This document shows positions 7,537 through 16,406 of a stretch of 43,765 bases of DNA, in pieces; the first letter of the stretch is position 1; every line of letters begins with the position of its first letter. The translations under genes and the position numbers were made by a program. This stretch comes from Jiangella aurantiaca (GTDB lineage: Bacteria > Actinomycetota > Actinomycetes > Jiangellales > Jiangellaceae), in the NCBI RefSeq assembly GCF_004349105.1, contig NZ_SMLB01000053.1:1-43765 (forward strand). The letters run 5' to 3'. The notes under the pieces were generated by a model that did not search any database, had not been told where the DNA came from, and saw only the letters and a list, made by a program, of their open reading frames with translations.

Positions 7537-9699
7537 TCAGGAGCCGCGCTTCACGGCGGCGAGCAGCAACTGGGCGACGTCGAGGACCTCGACGCCCTCG
7601 CCCCGCCCGGCCGCCTGGGCCTCCGTCAGCCCGTCGGCGAACATGACCCGGCAGAACGGGCAGCCGACGGCGATGGCCTCGGCGCCGGTGTCGATCGCCT
7701 CGGCAGTGCGGGCGCTGTTGATGCGGGTGCCGATGCGCTCTTCCATCCACATCCGGGCGCCGCCGGCGCCGCAGCAGAACGAGTTCTTCTGGTTGCGCGG
7801 CATCTCGCGCAGCTCGACACCCGGCAGCGCGCCGACCAGCTCGCGCGGCGGGGTGTACACCTGGTTGTGCCGGCCGAGGTAGCAGGGGTCGTGGTAGGTG
7901 ACCGGCCGCCCGGCGACGGCGTCACCGACCGGCGCGACGGGGGTCAGCTCGCCCTCGCGGACCAGCCGGTTCAGCAGCTGTGTGTGGTGGACGACCTCGA
8001 GCTCCAGCCCGAGCTGGGCGTACTCGTTCTTGATCGTGTTGAAGCAGTGGGCGCACGTCGACACCACCCGGACGGCGCGCGTCTCGCGGAGCACGTCGAT
8101 GTTCTGCAGCGCCAGCTGCTGGTACAGGAACTCGTTGCCCGCGCGCCGGGCGGGGTCGCCGGTGCAGGTCTCGCCGTCGCCGAGTACGGCGAACGAGACG
8201 CCGGCGGTGTGCAGCAGCTCCGCAACCGCCTGGGTGGTCTTCTTCGCGCGATCCTCGAACGCCCCGGCGCAGCCGACCCAGAACAGCCACTCGACCTCGT
8301 CCAGCGACTCGACCTCGACGCCGACCCGCTTGACCTGGAACGGCAGCCCGGCAGCCCAGTCCATACGCTTCGACGCGTTGACGCCCCACGGGTTGCCGGC
8401 CTTCTCCAGGTTCTTGAACAGCCCGTTCAGCTCCGACGGGAACTCGGACTCGATCAGCACCTGATAGCGGCGCAGGTCGAGGATGTGGTCGACGTGCTCG
8501 ATGTCGACGGGGCACTGCTCGACGCAGGCGCCGCACGTGGTGCACGACCACAGCACGTCCGGGTCGATGACGCCGCCCGCCTCGACCGCGCCGACCAGCG
8601 GGCGGTCGGCCTCGGCCAAAGCTTCGGACGGCACCGCGTCGAGCTGCTCTGGCTCGGCCTGCTCACCACCGGCGAGCAGGTACGGCGCCTTCGCGTACGC
8701 GTGGTCGCGCAGCGCTGTCACGAACAGCTTGGGCGACAGCGGCTTCTCGGTGTTCCACGCCGGGCATTGCGACTGACACCGTCCGCACTCGGTACACGTC
8801 GAGAAGTCGAGCAGGCCCTTCCAGGAGAAGTCCTCGACCTTCCCCACGCCCAGCGACGCGTCGTCGGGGAGGTCGTCGAGCGCCTCGAAGTCGACCGGCT
8901 CACCCTTGACCGTCAGCGGCTTGGCCGCCCCCAGAGCCTCGCCGCCTTCGGGGTCGCGCTTGAACCAGATGTTGAAGAACGCCAGTCCGCGGTGCCACGC
9001 CACGCCCATGGTCAGGTTCCACGCGATGACGGTGAAGAACAGCCACGACACGATGATCTTCGCCGCCGCCACCACGTGCACCGTCAGCTCCGCGTCCGCC
9101 GTCGAGACGCCGGAGAACCAGGACCCGATGAACGCCGTCAGCGGGAAGTGCAGGACGTCACCGTCGCCGAAGAGCCGGTACTCCAGCCCGCGCAGCACCA
9201 GGATGCTCACCGCGATGGTCGCGATGGTGAACTCGACGTAGTAGGCCTGCCAGAACGCCGACCCGAAGAACCGCGACCCCCGGCCCAGCCGGCGCGGGTG
9301 CGACTTCTGCCGGATCACGGTCAGCACCACGATGCCGATCAGCGTCAGCCACGCGATCCCCTCGGTGCCCCACTCGAACGGGATCCAGTGCCCGATCAGC
9401 GGGATCGCGAAGTATGCGTCGAACAACTGCCCGTAGGCGGTGACCAGCGTGAAGAACAGCGCGAAGAACCCGATCATCACGAACCAGTGAGCCGCGGCCA
9501 CCACCGGCCGCTTCGCCATCTTCGTGTGCCCGAGGAACTCGCGCACCAGCGTGCGGGTGCGGGCCGACGGGTTCAGCTTGCGGCCCGGCGCCGGCCCACC
9601 CAACCGGATCACCCGCACCATCCGCACCACCGCGTCGGTGAACACCACCAACGCCAGCACCGTCACCCCGAGGGCGGCGACCACCGCGACATACTGCAT
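7537..9699 (-). CDS. etfD: Membrane heterodisulfide-reductase-like Fe-S oxidoreductase (EtfD-like)
   Basis: 720 residues. The N-terminal 240 residues hold membrane helices of the NarI-like cytochrome type (about 1-25, 68-90, 115-130, 155-172, 205-230). A [4Fe-4S] ferredoxin pair follows: CTECGRCQSQC (Cys302, 305, 308, 312) and CTTCGACVEQC (Cys386, 389, 392, 396). The C-terminal part carries CCG-type cysteine motifs (DPCYLGRHN, CCGAGG). This matches Mycobacterium Rv0338c, named EtfD, proposed to pass electrons from electron-transferring flavoprotein (beta-oxidation) to the quinone pool. The name is by resemblance of layout and recall, not alignment. ATG 9699 follows AAGGAGG. The palindrome at 9745-9758 probably controls it. 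Confidence 0.85.
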   Translation of the reverse strand: MQYVAVVAALGVTVLALVVFTDAVVRMVRVIRLGGPAPGRKLNPSARTRTLVREFLGHTKMAKRPVVAAAHWFVMIGFFALFFTLVTAYGQLFDAYFAIPLIGHWIPFEWGTEGIAWLTLIGIVVLTVIRQKSHPRRLGRGSRFFGSAFWQAYYVEFTIATIAVSILVLRGLEYRLFGDGDVLHFPLTAFIGSWFSGVSTADAELTVHVVAAAKIIVSWLFFTVIAWNLTMGVAWHRGLAFFNIWFKRDPEGGEALGAAKPLTVKGEPVDFEALDDLPDDASLGVGKVEDFSWKGLLDFSTCTECGRCQSQCPAWNTEKPLSPKLFVTALRDHAYAKAPYLLAGGEQAEPEQLDAVPSEALAEADRPLVGAVEAGGVIDPDVLWSCTTCGACVEQCPVDIEHVDHILDLRRYQVLIESEFPSELNGLFKNLEKAGNPWGVNASKRMDWAAGLPFQVKRVGVEVESLDEVEWLFWVGCAGAFEDRAKKTTQAVAELLHTAGVSFAVLGDGETCTGDPARRAGNEFLYQQLALQNIDVLRETRAVRVVSTCAHCFNTIKNEYAQLGLELEVVHHTQLLNRLVREGELTPVAPVGDAVAGRPVTYHDPCYLGRHNQVYTPPRELVGALPGVELREMPRNQKNSFCCGAGGARMWMEERIGTRINSARTAEAIDTGAEAIAVGCPFCRVMFADGLTEAQAAGRGEGVEVLDVAQLLLAAVKRGS

Positions 9700-9729
9700 G
9701 GGGTTCGGCCTCCTTGCCGGTCCAACCAG

Positions 9730-9758
9730 TTCTCGCGACTAAGATTACCCGCGAGTAA
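9730..9758 (-). promoter_or_regulatory. Tandem palindromic sites upstream of etfD
   Basis: TTACCCGCGAGTAA (9745-9758) is a 14-bp palindrome with one mismatched pair. A related, weaker copy TTCTCGCGACTAA lies at 9730-9742. Both are in the 63-bp gap between dcd and etfD, just upstream of the etfD start. The form TTACYCGCGRGTAA is typical of TetR-family operators; a fatty-acid-responsive repressor would suit EtfD, but no regulator is encoded nearby. Confidence 0.55.
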
Positions 9759-9762
9759 CCCA

Positions 9763-10347
9763 CTAGGCGCTGTCGACCTCCGTCCGGTGGAAGTTCAGGT
9801 ACGACCGGCTGGGCGTCGGGCCGCGCTGCCCCTGGTAGCGCGAGCCGTGCCGCTCGGACCCGTACGGCTCCTCGGCCGGCGACGTCAGCTGGAAGAAGCA
9901 CAGCTGGCCGATCTTCATGCCCGGCCACAGCTTGATCGGCAGCGTCGCGACGTTGGACAGCTCCAGTGTGACGTGACCGGTGAAGCCGGGGTCGATGAAC
10001 CCAGCGGTCGAGTGGGTCAGCAGGCCCAGCCGGCCCAGGCTCGACTTGCCCTCGAGCCGGGCCGCGACGTCGTCGCCGAGCGTCACCGCCTCGTACGTCG
10101 ACGCCAGCACGAACTCGCCAGGGTGCAGCACGAACGGCTCGCCGCCGTCCGGCTCGACCATGCGGGTGAGGTCGGGCTGCTCCTCGGCCGGGTCGATGTG
10201 CGGATACCGGTGGTTCTCGAACACGCGGAAGTACCGGTCGAGCCGGACGTCGATGCTCGACGGTTGGATCATTTCCGGGTCGAACGGGTCGAGCGTGACC
10301 CGCTTCGACTCGACAGCGGCCCGGATGTCGCGGTCGGAGAGCAGCAT
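9763..10347 (-). CDS. dcd: dCTP deaminase (probably bifunctional, dUMP-forming)
   Basis: 194 residues, full length. It deaminates dCTP towards dUTP for thymidylate synthesis; the actinobacterial enzymes also hydrolyse dUTP to dUMP. The conserved blocks are present: [15 protein letters not shown] near the N-terminus, [20 protein letters not shown] with the active-site Ser and Arg, the catalytic-glutamate strand GHVTLELSN, and the C-terminal lid [13 protein letters not shown]. The resemblance to the M. tuberculosis bifunctional DCD:DUT enzyme is close, including [14 protein letters not shown] 10347 is the only sensible start ([11 protein letters not shown]). It is followed by the etfD operator region. 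Confidence 0.95.
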   Translation of the reverse strand: MLLSDRDIRAAVESKRVTLDPFDPEMIQPSSIDVRLDRYFRVFENHRYPHIDPAEEQPDLTRMVEPDGGEPFVLHPGEFVLASTYEAVTLGDDVAARLEGKSSLGRLGLLTHSTAGFIDPGFTGHVTLELSNVATLPIKLWPGMKIGQLCFFQLTSPAEEPYGSERHGSRYQGQRGPTPSRSYLNFHRTEVDSA

Positions 10348-10471
10348 GTGGGGACACTACGTTAAGTAGGGGTGTGTTCGCTCTACCAGGCATGCATTCC
10401 GAGTGAAGCGTGAACGCGCCCAGCCCGACGACCATCACCGGGCCGGAATGATCAGGTTCATGGGGTCGGCC

Positions 10472-11110
10472 TCAGTCGTCGGGGGCCTGACGGCGGTAGG
10501 CCAGCGGCGCCCGCCAGCCGTACCGGACGGCGAGCGCTCGCAACGCGAATGTCGCCACGCTCGCGGCGACGCCCGTCCACGCCGACAGTGCGTCCAGCCG
10601 CCACAGCACGGCCGTCGCCGCGGCGCCCACCATCGCGGGCAGCGCGTAGATGTCGTCATAGCGGAACAGCGACGGCACCTCGCGCGCCACGACGTCGCGC
10701 AGCAGGCCGCCGCCGACCGCGGACGTCACCCCCAGCAGCGCCGCCGACACCGCCGGCACGCCCGCGGCCAGTGCCTTCTCCGTCCCGGTGACGCAGAACA
10801 GCCCGAGCCCGGCCGCGTCGAACAGCAGCAGCGTGCGCCGGAACCGAGGGACGTGCGGGTAGTACAGGTAGACGACGCCGGCGGCGAGCACCACGGGCGC
10901 CAGGTACACCGGGTGCTCCAGCGCCGCCGGCCGGAGCCCGATGATCAGGTCCCGGAGGACCCCGCCACCCAGCCCCGTCATCCCCGCCAGCAGCGCGCTT
11001 GCGACGATGTCGAACCCCTTGCGCGCCGCCAGCAGCGCGCCGGTGACCGCGAAGAAGAACACTCCGACGAGGTCGAGCGCGAGCTGGGTACGCTCCGCGA
11101 AGATCTCCAC
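10472..11110 (-). CDS. TRIC-type trimeric cation channel family protein (YadS/UPF0126)
   Basis: 212 residues with seven predicted membrane helices arranged as two similar halves plus one. Each half carries the glycine-rich motif that kinks the pore helix: GLGGGVLRDLIIG (about residue 47) and AVGGGLLRDVVAR (about residue 131). This is the bacterial TRIC/UPF0126 family, trimeric channels for monovalent cations. It stands alone between dcd and the efflux operon. A 124-bp gap separates it from the dcd start, in which I see no gene. Confidence 0.88.
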   Translation of the reverse strand: MEIFAERTQLALDLVGVFFFAVTGALLAARKGFDIVASALLAGMTGLGGGVLRDLIIGLRPAALEHPVYLAPVVLAAGVVYLYYPHVPRFRRTLLLFDAAGLGLFCVTGTEKALAAGVPAVSAALLGVTSAVGGGLLRDVVAREVPSLFRYDDIYALPAMVGAAATAVLWRLDALSAWTGVAASVATFALRALAVRYGWRAPLAYRRQAPDD

Positions 11111-11137
11111 CGGACCAGCATCGGCCCTGCGAGGTCC

Positions 11138-12418
11138 TCAACCGCTGCGCAACGCGGTGATCGGCTCGACGGCGGACGCCCGCCAGGCCGGGTAGGCGCC
11201 GGCGACGAGCCCGATCGCCCCGCCGAGCAGCGGCGCCACCAGTGCCAGCCGGATGTCCAGCAACGGCGTCCAGTCGCGCACGACCGACACCCCGACCGTC
11301 GCCAGCACGCCGACCGTCGACCCGATCAGCCCGCCGAGGAACCCCACGATCCCGCTCTCGACCAGGAACTGCCCGGCCACGTGCGACCGGCCCGCCCCGA
11401 CCGCCCGGCGCAGCCCGATCTCGGACACCCGCTCCAGCACCGACAGCAGCGTGACGTTCGCGATGCCCAGCCCGCCGACCAGCAGCGCCAGCCCGCCGAG
11501 CGCCAGGAACAACCCGTTGACGTCGGCCGACACGTTGTCGCGCAGCGACCCCGGCGGGGGCGGCGCGGTCACGTCGAGCAGGTCGGGGTTGTTCGGGTCG
11601 ACGGCGATCGGCGCCTGCCGGCCGATCAGCTGGGCCGCACCGAGCTCCGTCCGCACCTCGAGCACCTCGGGCGCCTCCAGCCCGTACAGCTCGCGGGCCG
11701 TCGTCATCGGCATGATCACCGAGTCCTGCAGCTCCGACCGGTAGTCGACGGCGTCCAGGATCCCGATCACCGTGAACGCGCGGTCGCCGATGAAGATCGA
11801 TGGCTGTGAGTCCACCCGGTTGATGCCCAGCCGGTCGGCGGCGTACCGGCCGAGGACGACGACGGCGTCGCCGCGCTCGTCGTGGCCCTCGTCGAAGACC
11901 CGGCCGCCGGACAGCCGCGCGCCGAGCGCATCGAACAGCCCCGGCGACGCGGCTGCGACCGGCACCGTCTGCTCCTGCGTCCCGTACGGCACGCCGCGCA
12001 CCGGGTCGCCACCCACGTCGACGGTCGCGAACGTGCCGGCCGACGCGACGCCGGCCAGCCGCTCCAACCGCTGCGGCGCGTCCCACGGCAGCTGGGTCAG
12101 CGCGACCTCGCCGTCCGGGCCGTCGGTCTCCCCCGGCTCGACGGTGACGCGCGTGGCCGCGACCGCGTCGAATCGGTCGGAGATCTGCCCGGCCGCCGTC
12201 TGCCCGAGTCCGATCGTCGCCACCAGCGCCGCGATACCCAGCACCGTGCCGAGGGTCGTCAGCGCCAGCCGCGACGGCCGGGCGGCCACGCCGGCCAGCG
12301 CCTCGGAGAACAGGTCGCGCAGCGTCATCCGGCGGCCCCGGCGGGTCAGCCGCTGCCGTCCGCCGGCACGCCGCCGCCGGAAGCGCGGCAGCCGCACGCG
12401 GCCCGACAAGCGCCTCAT
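11138..12418 (-). CDS. ABC transporter permease, MacB/FtsX type
   Basis: 426 residues. A short basic leader ending RRGRR precedes MTLRDLFSEALAGVAARPSR and the first membrane helix; a large extracytoplasmic domain (about residues 75-290, MacB periplasmic core) follows; three more helices form the FtsX domain, with the typical RVSEIGLRRAVGAGR cytoplasmic loop. The start ATG 12418 overlaps the ATPase stop as ATGA. Such permeases do not form a pore but transmit ATP-driven motion to an extracellular partner. Together with the ATPase and adaptor it would make a MacAB-like complex for export of lipids, peptides or antibiotics, or an envelope stress device. Confidence 0.87.
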   Translation of the reverse strand: MRRLSGRVRLPRFRRRRAGGRQRLTRRGRRMTLRDLFSEALAGVAARPSRLALTTLGTVLGIAALVATIGLGQTAAGQISDRFDAVAATRVTVEPGETDGPDGEVALTQLPWDAPQRLERLAGVASAGTFATVDVGGDPVRGVPYGTQEQTVPVAAASPGLFDALGARLSGGRVFDEGHDERGDAVVVLGRYAADRLGINRVDSQPSIFIGDRAFTVIGILDAVDYRSELQDSVIMPMTTARELYGLEAPEVLEVRTELGAAQLIGRQAPIAVDPNNPDLLDVTAPPPPGSLRDNVSADVNGLFLALGGLALLVGGLGIANVTLLSVLERVSEIGLRRAVGAGRSHVAGQFLVESGIVGFLGGLIGSTVGVLATVGVSVVRDWTPLLDIRLALVAPLLGGAIGLVAGAYPAWRASAVEPITALRSG

Positions 12419-13110
12419 GCGACCACTCCGGCCGCCGCGACGTCGGACATCACGCCGTCGACGATCCGCACCCGCCGCTGTGCTCGCGCGCTGACGCCGT
12501 CGTCGTGCGTGATGACGGCGAGCGTGAGGCCGTCGGCGTGCAGTTCGTCGAAGAGGTCCAGCACCGACGCCGCGTTGCCGGAGTCGAGGTTGCCGGTCGG
12601 CTCGTCGGCCAGCAGCAGGCTCGGTTGCGCGACCAGAGCACGGGCGATGGCCACCCGCTGCCGCTCGCCGCCGGACAGCGTGATCGGATCGAAGTCCAGC
12701 CGGTGCCCGAGCCCGACCCGCTCCAGCGTGGCCGTCGCGCGGGCCGTCCGCTCCTTCCGCGGCACCCGCAGGTAGACCATCGCCAGCTCGACGTTCTCCA
12801 ACACGCTGCGGTGCGGCAGCAGGTGGAACGCCTGGAAGACGAAGCCGATCCGTTCGCCGCGTACGCGGGTGCGGCGCCGTTCCGGCAGCGTGCCGACGTC
12901 GACGCCGTCCAGCAGGTAGATGCCGTGCGACGGCCGGTCCAGCAGCCCCAGCAGGTGCAGCAGCGTCGACTTGCCCGATCCCGACGGCCCGATGATCGAC
13001 AGGTACTCGCCCGGCGCGATGGTGAGGTCGACGTCGCGGACGGCCTCGACGCGCGGCGGGCCGGGGTACACCCGGCCGATCCCGCTCATCTCGACCACCG
13101 GCGGCGTCAC
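12415..13110 (-). CDS. ABC transporter ATP-binding protein, MacB/LolD type
   Basis: 231 residues. Walker A GPSGSGKST (41-49), Q-loop Gln93 (FVFQAFHLLP), signature LSGGERQ (145-151), Walker B LLLADEP (165-171) and switch His in VITHDD are all intact, so it should be an active ATPase. Sequence type and the adjacent FtsX-like permease put it in the MacB/LolD group. Both ends overlap neighbours by ATGA (adaptor upstream, permease downstream), so all three subunits should be made from one message in coupled fashion. Confidence 0.92.
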   Translation of the reverse strand: MTPPVVEMSGIGRVYPGPPRVEAVRDVDLTIAPGEYLSIIGPSGSGKSTLLHLLGLLDRPSHGIYLLDGVDVGTLPERRRTRVRGERIGFVFQAFHLLPHRSVLENVELAMVYLRVPRKERTARATATLERVGLGHRLDFDPITLSGGERQRVAIARALVAQPSLLLADEPTGNLDSGNAASVLDLFDELHADGLTLAVITHDDGVSARAQRRVRIVDGVMSDVAAAGVVA

Positions 13111-14444
13111 TCGTCGCTCCCGTCGTCGGTGTCCTCGCCACCGTCGCCGACGACCACCAGGTCGCCCTCCGCGAGGGTGCCGTCGACGGCGGTGACCTCG
13201 GCGTAGCCCTGCGCGGTCAGGCCGACCTCGACCTCGACCAGCTCGGCGACGCCGTCGCGCATGACCTCGACCCGCGACTCCCCGCCCGGCCCGGCGGTGA
13301 GCGCCGCCAGCGGGACGGCGAGCACGTCGCCGTCAGTGCTCTCGATCGGCACGGTGACGCGCACGTTCTGGCCGCGCAGGGCCTCGGCCTGCTCCGGCGT
13401 CAGCTCGCCGGGGGTGATGGTGACATCCCAGCCGGTGGCGCCCTCGCCCTCCGCCTCGGCGATCGCGGTGATCGTGCCCGGCACCTGCTCGCCGGTCGGG
13501 ACCTCGATGGACACCGCCTGGTCGACGGCCAGCAGCTCGTAGTCGGCCTCGTCGACGTTCGCCGTCACCACCAGCGAGGCGCCGCTGACCGACATGACGG
13601 CGCCGTCGACCTGGCCGCCGCGGCGCACGTGCACCTCGTCGACGCGGCGCGGCAGGCTCGGCACGAACATCACCTCGGACGCGGGCAGCGGCGTGCCGGC
13701 GGCCGCCGCGGCCTCGTCGCGGGCGGCCTCGGCCTCCTCGAGCCGCTCGCGAGCGTCGTCCAGCGCGTCCTCCAGCGCGTCCTCGTCGGCCGGGGCGCCG
13801 TCCGGCCCGGGCGCCGCCGCGTCGAGCGCCTCCTCGGCGTCCTCGACCGCGTCCTCGGCCTGGTCGACCGCGTCGTTCGCGGCGTCCAGCTCGGCCTCGG
13901 CCTGCGGGTCCGGAGCCGGCGGCTCGTAGCCGATCCGCTCGAACAGCTCCGCCACGGCGTTCCCCGTGGCGGCCGTGTACTCGTCGTCGACCTCGCCCGG
14001 ATCGAGCCCGAGCCGGTCCAGCGTGAGCTCCAGCTGCTCGACGTCCGGGCCGCTCATCCCCGGCCGCAGGGATCGGTACATGGGCAGCTCGCCGGCCAGT
14101 GCGATCAGCGGCCGGCCGACGATCTCCAGCAGCGCCGCGCCCTCCGTGATCTCCGCGCCCACCTCCGGCACCTGGCCGGTGACGATCGGCGGTGTCTCCA
14201 GCCCGCCGGTCTCCGGCGTGACGTCGACCGCGCCGGCGGACGTCACGTCGCCGCGGGTCACCACCTCGCTGTTCAGCGTGCGCAGTTCAACCGGCACCGT
14301 GACCTCGGACGCCTCGGGGGCGGCCGTCCGCGCGATGGCGTCGGCGGGCGAGGTGATGCGGGTGCCGGCGAAGATGCCGGCACCCAGGGCGATGACGGCA
14401 GTGCCGCCCACGACGAGCAGGGTCCGGCTGCGCCCTCGGGTCAC
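13107..14444 (-). CDS. Membrane-fusion adaptor with peptidoglycan-binding domain
   Basis: 445 residues from GTG 14444. A signal anchor (LLVVGGTAVIALGAGIFAGT) is followed by a lipoyl-like region, a PG_binding_1 domain (LRPGMSGPDVEQLELTLDRL then DEYTAATGNAVAELFERIGY), an Asp/Glu/Ala-rich coiled coil of about 80 residues, and a second beta domain like MacA adaptors (VDEVHVRRGGQVDGAV, GQNVRVTVPI). A cell-wall-anchored adaptor suits a Gram-positive tripartite-like exporter. GTG overlaps the lipoprotein stop as GTGA and its own stop overlaps the ATPase start. Confidence 0.87.
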   Translation of the reverse strand: MTRGRSRTLLVVGGTAVIALGAGIFAGTRITSPADAIARTAAPEASEVTVPVELRTLNSEVVTRGDVTSAGAVDVTPETGGLETPPIVTGQVPEVGAEITEGAALLEIVGRPLIALAGELPMYRSLRPGMSGPDVEQLELTLDRLGLDPGEVDDEYTAATGNAVAELFERIGYEPPAPDPQAEAELDAANDAVDQAEDAVEDAEEALDAAAPGPDGAPADEDALEDALDDARERLEEAEAARDEAAAAAGTPLPASEVMFVPSLPRRVDEVHVRRGGQVDGAVMSVSGASLVVTANVDEADYELLAVDQAVSIEVPTGEQVPGTITAIAEAEGEGATGWDVTITPGELTPEQAEALRGQNVRVTVPIESTDGDVLAVPLAALTAGPGGESRVEVMRDGVAELVEVEVGLTAQGYAEVTAVDGTLAEGDLVVVGDGGEDTDDGSDE

Positions 14445-15601
14445 CCGACGCCACCGGCGTTGCCCACCGGGCCCTCCGCCATCGCGTCGCGATAGCGCTC
14501 CAGCTCGGCCCGGTGCTCCTCGACGAAGTCCTCTTCGAAGCCCCACGCGACCTCCTGCTGGACGTCCGCGTACTCCTGCTGCTCGCACTCGTAGTCGGCG
14601 GTGGCGAGCGCGATCTCGTACTCCTGCAGCTCGGCCAGCGCCTCCTCGTCGACGTCGACCTCCTCGGGGCCGCCGACGGTGACGCTCGGCCCGCTGCTGG
14701 CGTCGTCGCTCGGCTCGTCGTCCCAGCCGTACAGCTCGCTCATCCGCTCCATGACCGAGTCCTCGGGCGCGGTCGTCGTGTCGAACTCGCTGTAGCCGGC
14801 CTCGGCCATGCACGCCGCCCACGCCTCGGTCGCCTCGACGAGGCGCGCGTCGCTGTCGATCCGCTGGCGCAACGCCTCCAGGTCCTCGAACAGGCCGTCG
14901 AACTCGCTCATGTCCGCGCCCTGCATCAGGCCGCCGTCCTCACCGAAGACCTCGGCGCGGGCCTGGCCGTGGCAGCCCTGTTCCTCCAGCGACGGCGGCT
15001 CGCCCTCCGGCCCGGTGGGCTTGATCGCCACGGCGCCGCCGCCGTCGGTGATCTCGGCCATCTCGCCCCAGAGCGCGCGGTTGTACGCCTCCAGGGCAGC
15101 CTCGGACAGGCCGTCGCGGATCTCCTGGTTCGGGTCGGCGGGTGCCTCTTCCTCGCCCTTGTCCGGGTTCATGAGGGTGGTCATGCCGTACCCGTACTCG
15201 CGGGCGAACTCGTCCGGCGGCAGCGCGTACGCGTCGGCGAACGGATCGTCCTCGACCGCGCCGCCGAACGGGTCGACCGGGACGTAATCGAAGCCGGCCT
15301 CCTCCATGCACGCGGCGACCAGCTCCTCGACCTGCCGCATCTGCTGCCGCTCCTCCTCGCTCGCCTCGGCGGACGACGCGAACGCGATGACCCGGCCGCC
15401 GCCGTTCGCGAACCCGGAGTTCTCCCCCATGTACTCCTCCAGCGGGCTCAGCTCCTCGCCGTCGCCGCCGGCCTGGTCCGCGGAGTCGCCGTTCGTCCCG
15501 TCGTTCTGCCCGCCGCCGTCCTCGTCGCCGCAGCCGCTCAGGGCCAGGCCGGCCACGCAGGCGAATGCCAGCAGCCGGGCTCGTGCTCGCCAATTCGTCA
15601 T
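14441..15601 (-). CDS. Acidic lipoprotein with four-cysteine domain, efflux operon leader
   Basis: 386 residues. A lipoprotein signal peptide ends in the lipobox LSGC, so the protein should be lipid-anchored outside the membrane; a disordered Gly/Asp-rich linker follows. The folded part has four cysteines in the contexts VAACMEEAGFDY, QGCHGQA, WAACMAEAGYSEF and DYECEQQ, with a charged helical C-terminus. I know no function. It heads the lipoprotein-adaptor-ABC operon and is divergent from the two-component genes. The pattern of four cysteines is echoed in the sensor domain of the kinase at 16396. ATG 15601 is chosen because the signal peptide starts there. Confidence 0.8.
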   Translation of the reverse strand: MTNWRARARLLAFACVAGLALSGCGDEDGGGQNDGTNGDSADQAGGDGEELSPLEEYMGENSGFANGGGRVIAFASSAEASEEERQQMRQVEELVAACMEEAGFDYVPVDPFGGAVEDDPFADAYALPPDEFAREYGYGMTTLMNPDKGEEEAPADPNQEIRDGLSEAALEAYNRALWGEMAEITDGGGAVAIKPTGPEGEPPSLEEQGCHGQARAEVFGEDGGLMQGADMSEFDGLFEDLEALRQRIDSDARLVEATEAWAACMAEAGYSEFDTTTAPEDSVMERMSELYGWDDEPSDDASSGPSVTVGGPEEVDVDEEALAELQEYEIALATADYECEQQEYADVQQEVAWGFEEDFVEEHRAELERYRDAMAEGPVGNAGGVG

Positions 15602-15622
15602 GCCAGCAGGGTGCGGAGGGCG

Positions 15623-15686
15623 CTGTGAAGAACCTGTGAAGGAGCCGTCAGATCGGCGCTCTTCACAGGTTCCTGACAGGTTCCTG
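15623..15686. promoter_or_regulatory. Mirrored direct-repeat operator between efflux operon and two-component genes
   Basis: The plus strand has TTCACAG (15662-15668) and CTGACAG (15673-15679) spaced 11 bp by GTTC, within a tandem 11-bp repeat ACAGGTTCCTG (15665-15675, 15676-15686). The other strand has two CTGTGAA copies (15623-15629, 15634-15640), also 11 bp apart. GAACCTGTGAA (15630-15640) and TTCACAGGTTC (15662-15672) are perfect inverted repeats. Eleven-bp direct repeats are the hallmark of OmpR-family sites, so one regulator probably drives both directions. Confidence 0.75.
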
Positions 15687-15695
15687 CGACACTCG

Positions 15696-16406
15696 ATGAG
15701 TATGGGAGCCCGGATCCTCGTGGCCGAGGACGACGTCAAGCAGGCCGAGCTCGTCCGCCGCTACCTCGAACGCGAGGGTCACTCCGTCGTCGTGACGCAC
15801 GACGGGCGCACCGCGCTGGACGAGGCCCGGCGGCGCCAGCCGGACCTGCTGGTGCTGGACGTGATGATGCCGCGCGTCGACGGTCTCGACGTGTGCCGCA
15901 TCCTGCGGACCGAGTCGGACACGCCGATCATCATGCTGACCGCGCGGTCCACCGAGGACGACCTGCTGCTCGGCCTCGACCTCGGCGCCGACGACTACCT
16001 CACCAAGCCGTACAGCCCGCGCGAGCTGGTGGCCCGGGTCCGCACCATCCTGCGGCGGGTGGACCGGCACCGGACCGCCGACTCACGGCTGCGCATCGGT
16101 GACCTCGTGGTCGACACCGCGCGGCACCAGGTGTTCGTCGACGGCCGCGAGGTCGACGTCACGCCGGCCGAGTTCAAGATCCTGGCTTGTCTGGCCGCGG
16201 AGCCCGGCCGGGTGTTCCCGCGGCAGAAGCTGCTGGAGCAGGCGTTCGGCTTCGACCACTACGCGCTGGATCGCACGGTCGACGTGCATGTCATGAACCT
16301 GCGCCGCAAGCTTGAGGCCGATCCCGCGGCGCCGGCGTTCCTGCTGACGGTGTACGGCGTCGGCTACAAGCTGGCCGATCAACCAGGAGTACGCGATGCG
16401 TCGTAG
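15696..16406 (+). CDS. OmpR/PhoB-family response regulator
   Basis: 236 residues. The receiver domain (about 1-122) has the acidic pair EDD, phospho-acceptor Asp55 in LLVLDVMMP, Thr in MLTARS and Lys104 in YLTKPYS. The C-terminal OmpR winged helix (about 136-232) has EFKILACLA and the recognition helix DRTVDVHVMNLRRKL. It should be phosphorylated by the kinase whose gene overlaps by 11 bp, and bind the 11-bp repeats just upstream. ATG 15696 and ATG 15702 are both possible; they differ by two residues. Confidence 0.93.
   Translation: MSMGARILVAEDDVKQAELVRRYLEREGHSVVVTHDGRTALDEARRRQPDLLVLDVMMPRVDGLDVCRILRTESDTPIIMLTARSTEDDLLLGLDLGADDYLTKPYSPRELVARVRTILRRVDRHRTADSRLRIGDLVVDTARHQVFVDGREVDVTPAEFKILACLAAEPGRVFPRQKLLEQAFGFDHYALDRTVDVHVMNLRRKLEADPAAPAFLLTVYGVGYKLADQPGVRDAS

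Noticed and set aside
6865-10365. A 3.5-kb plus-strand open frame opposite the RHH, etfD and dcd genes
   Set aside because: Low-complexity Arg/His/Asp-rich translation opposite well-recognised genes; an effect of GC-rich third positions.
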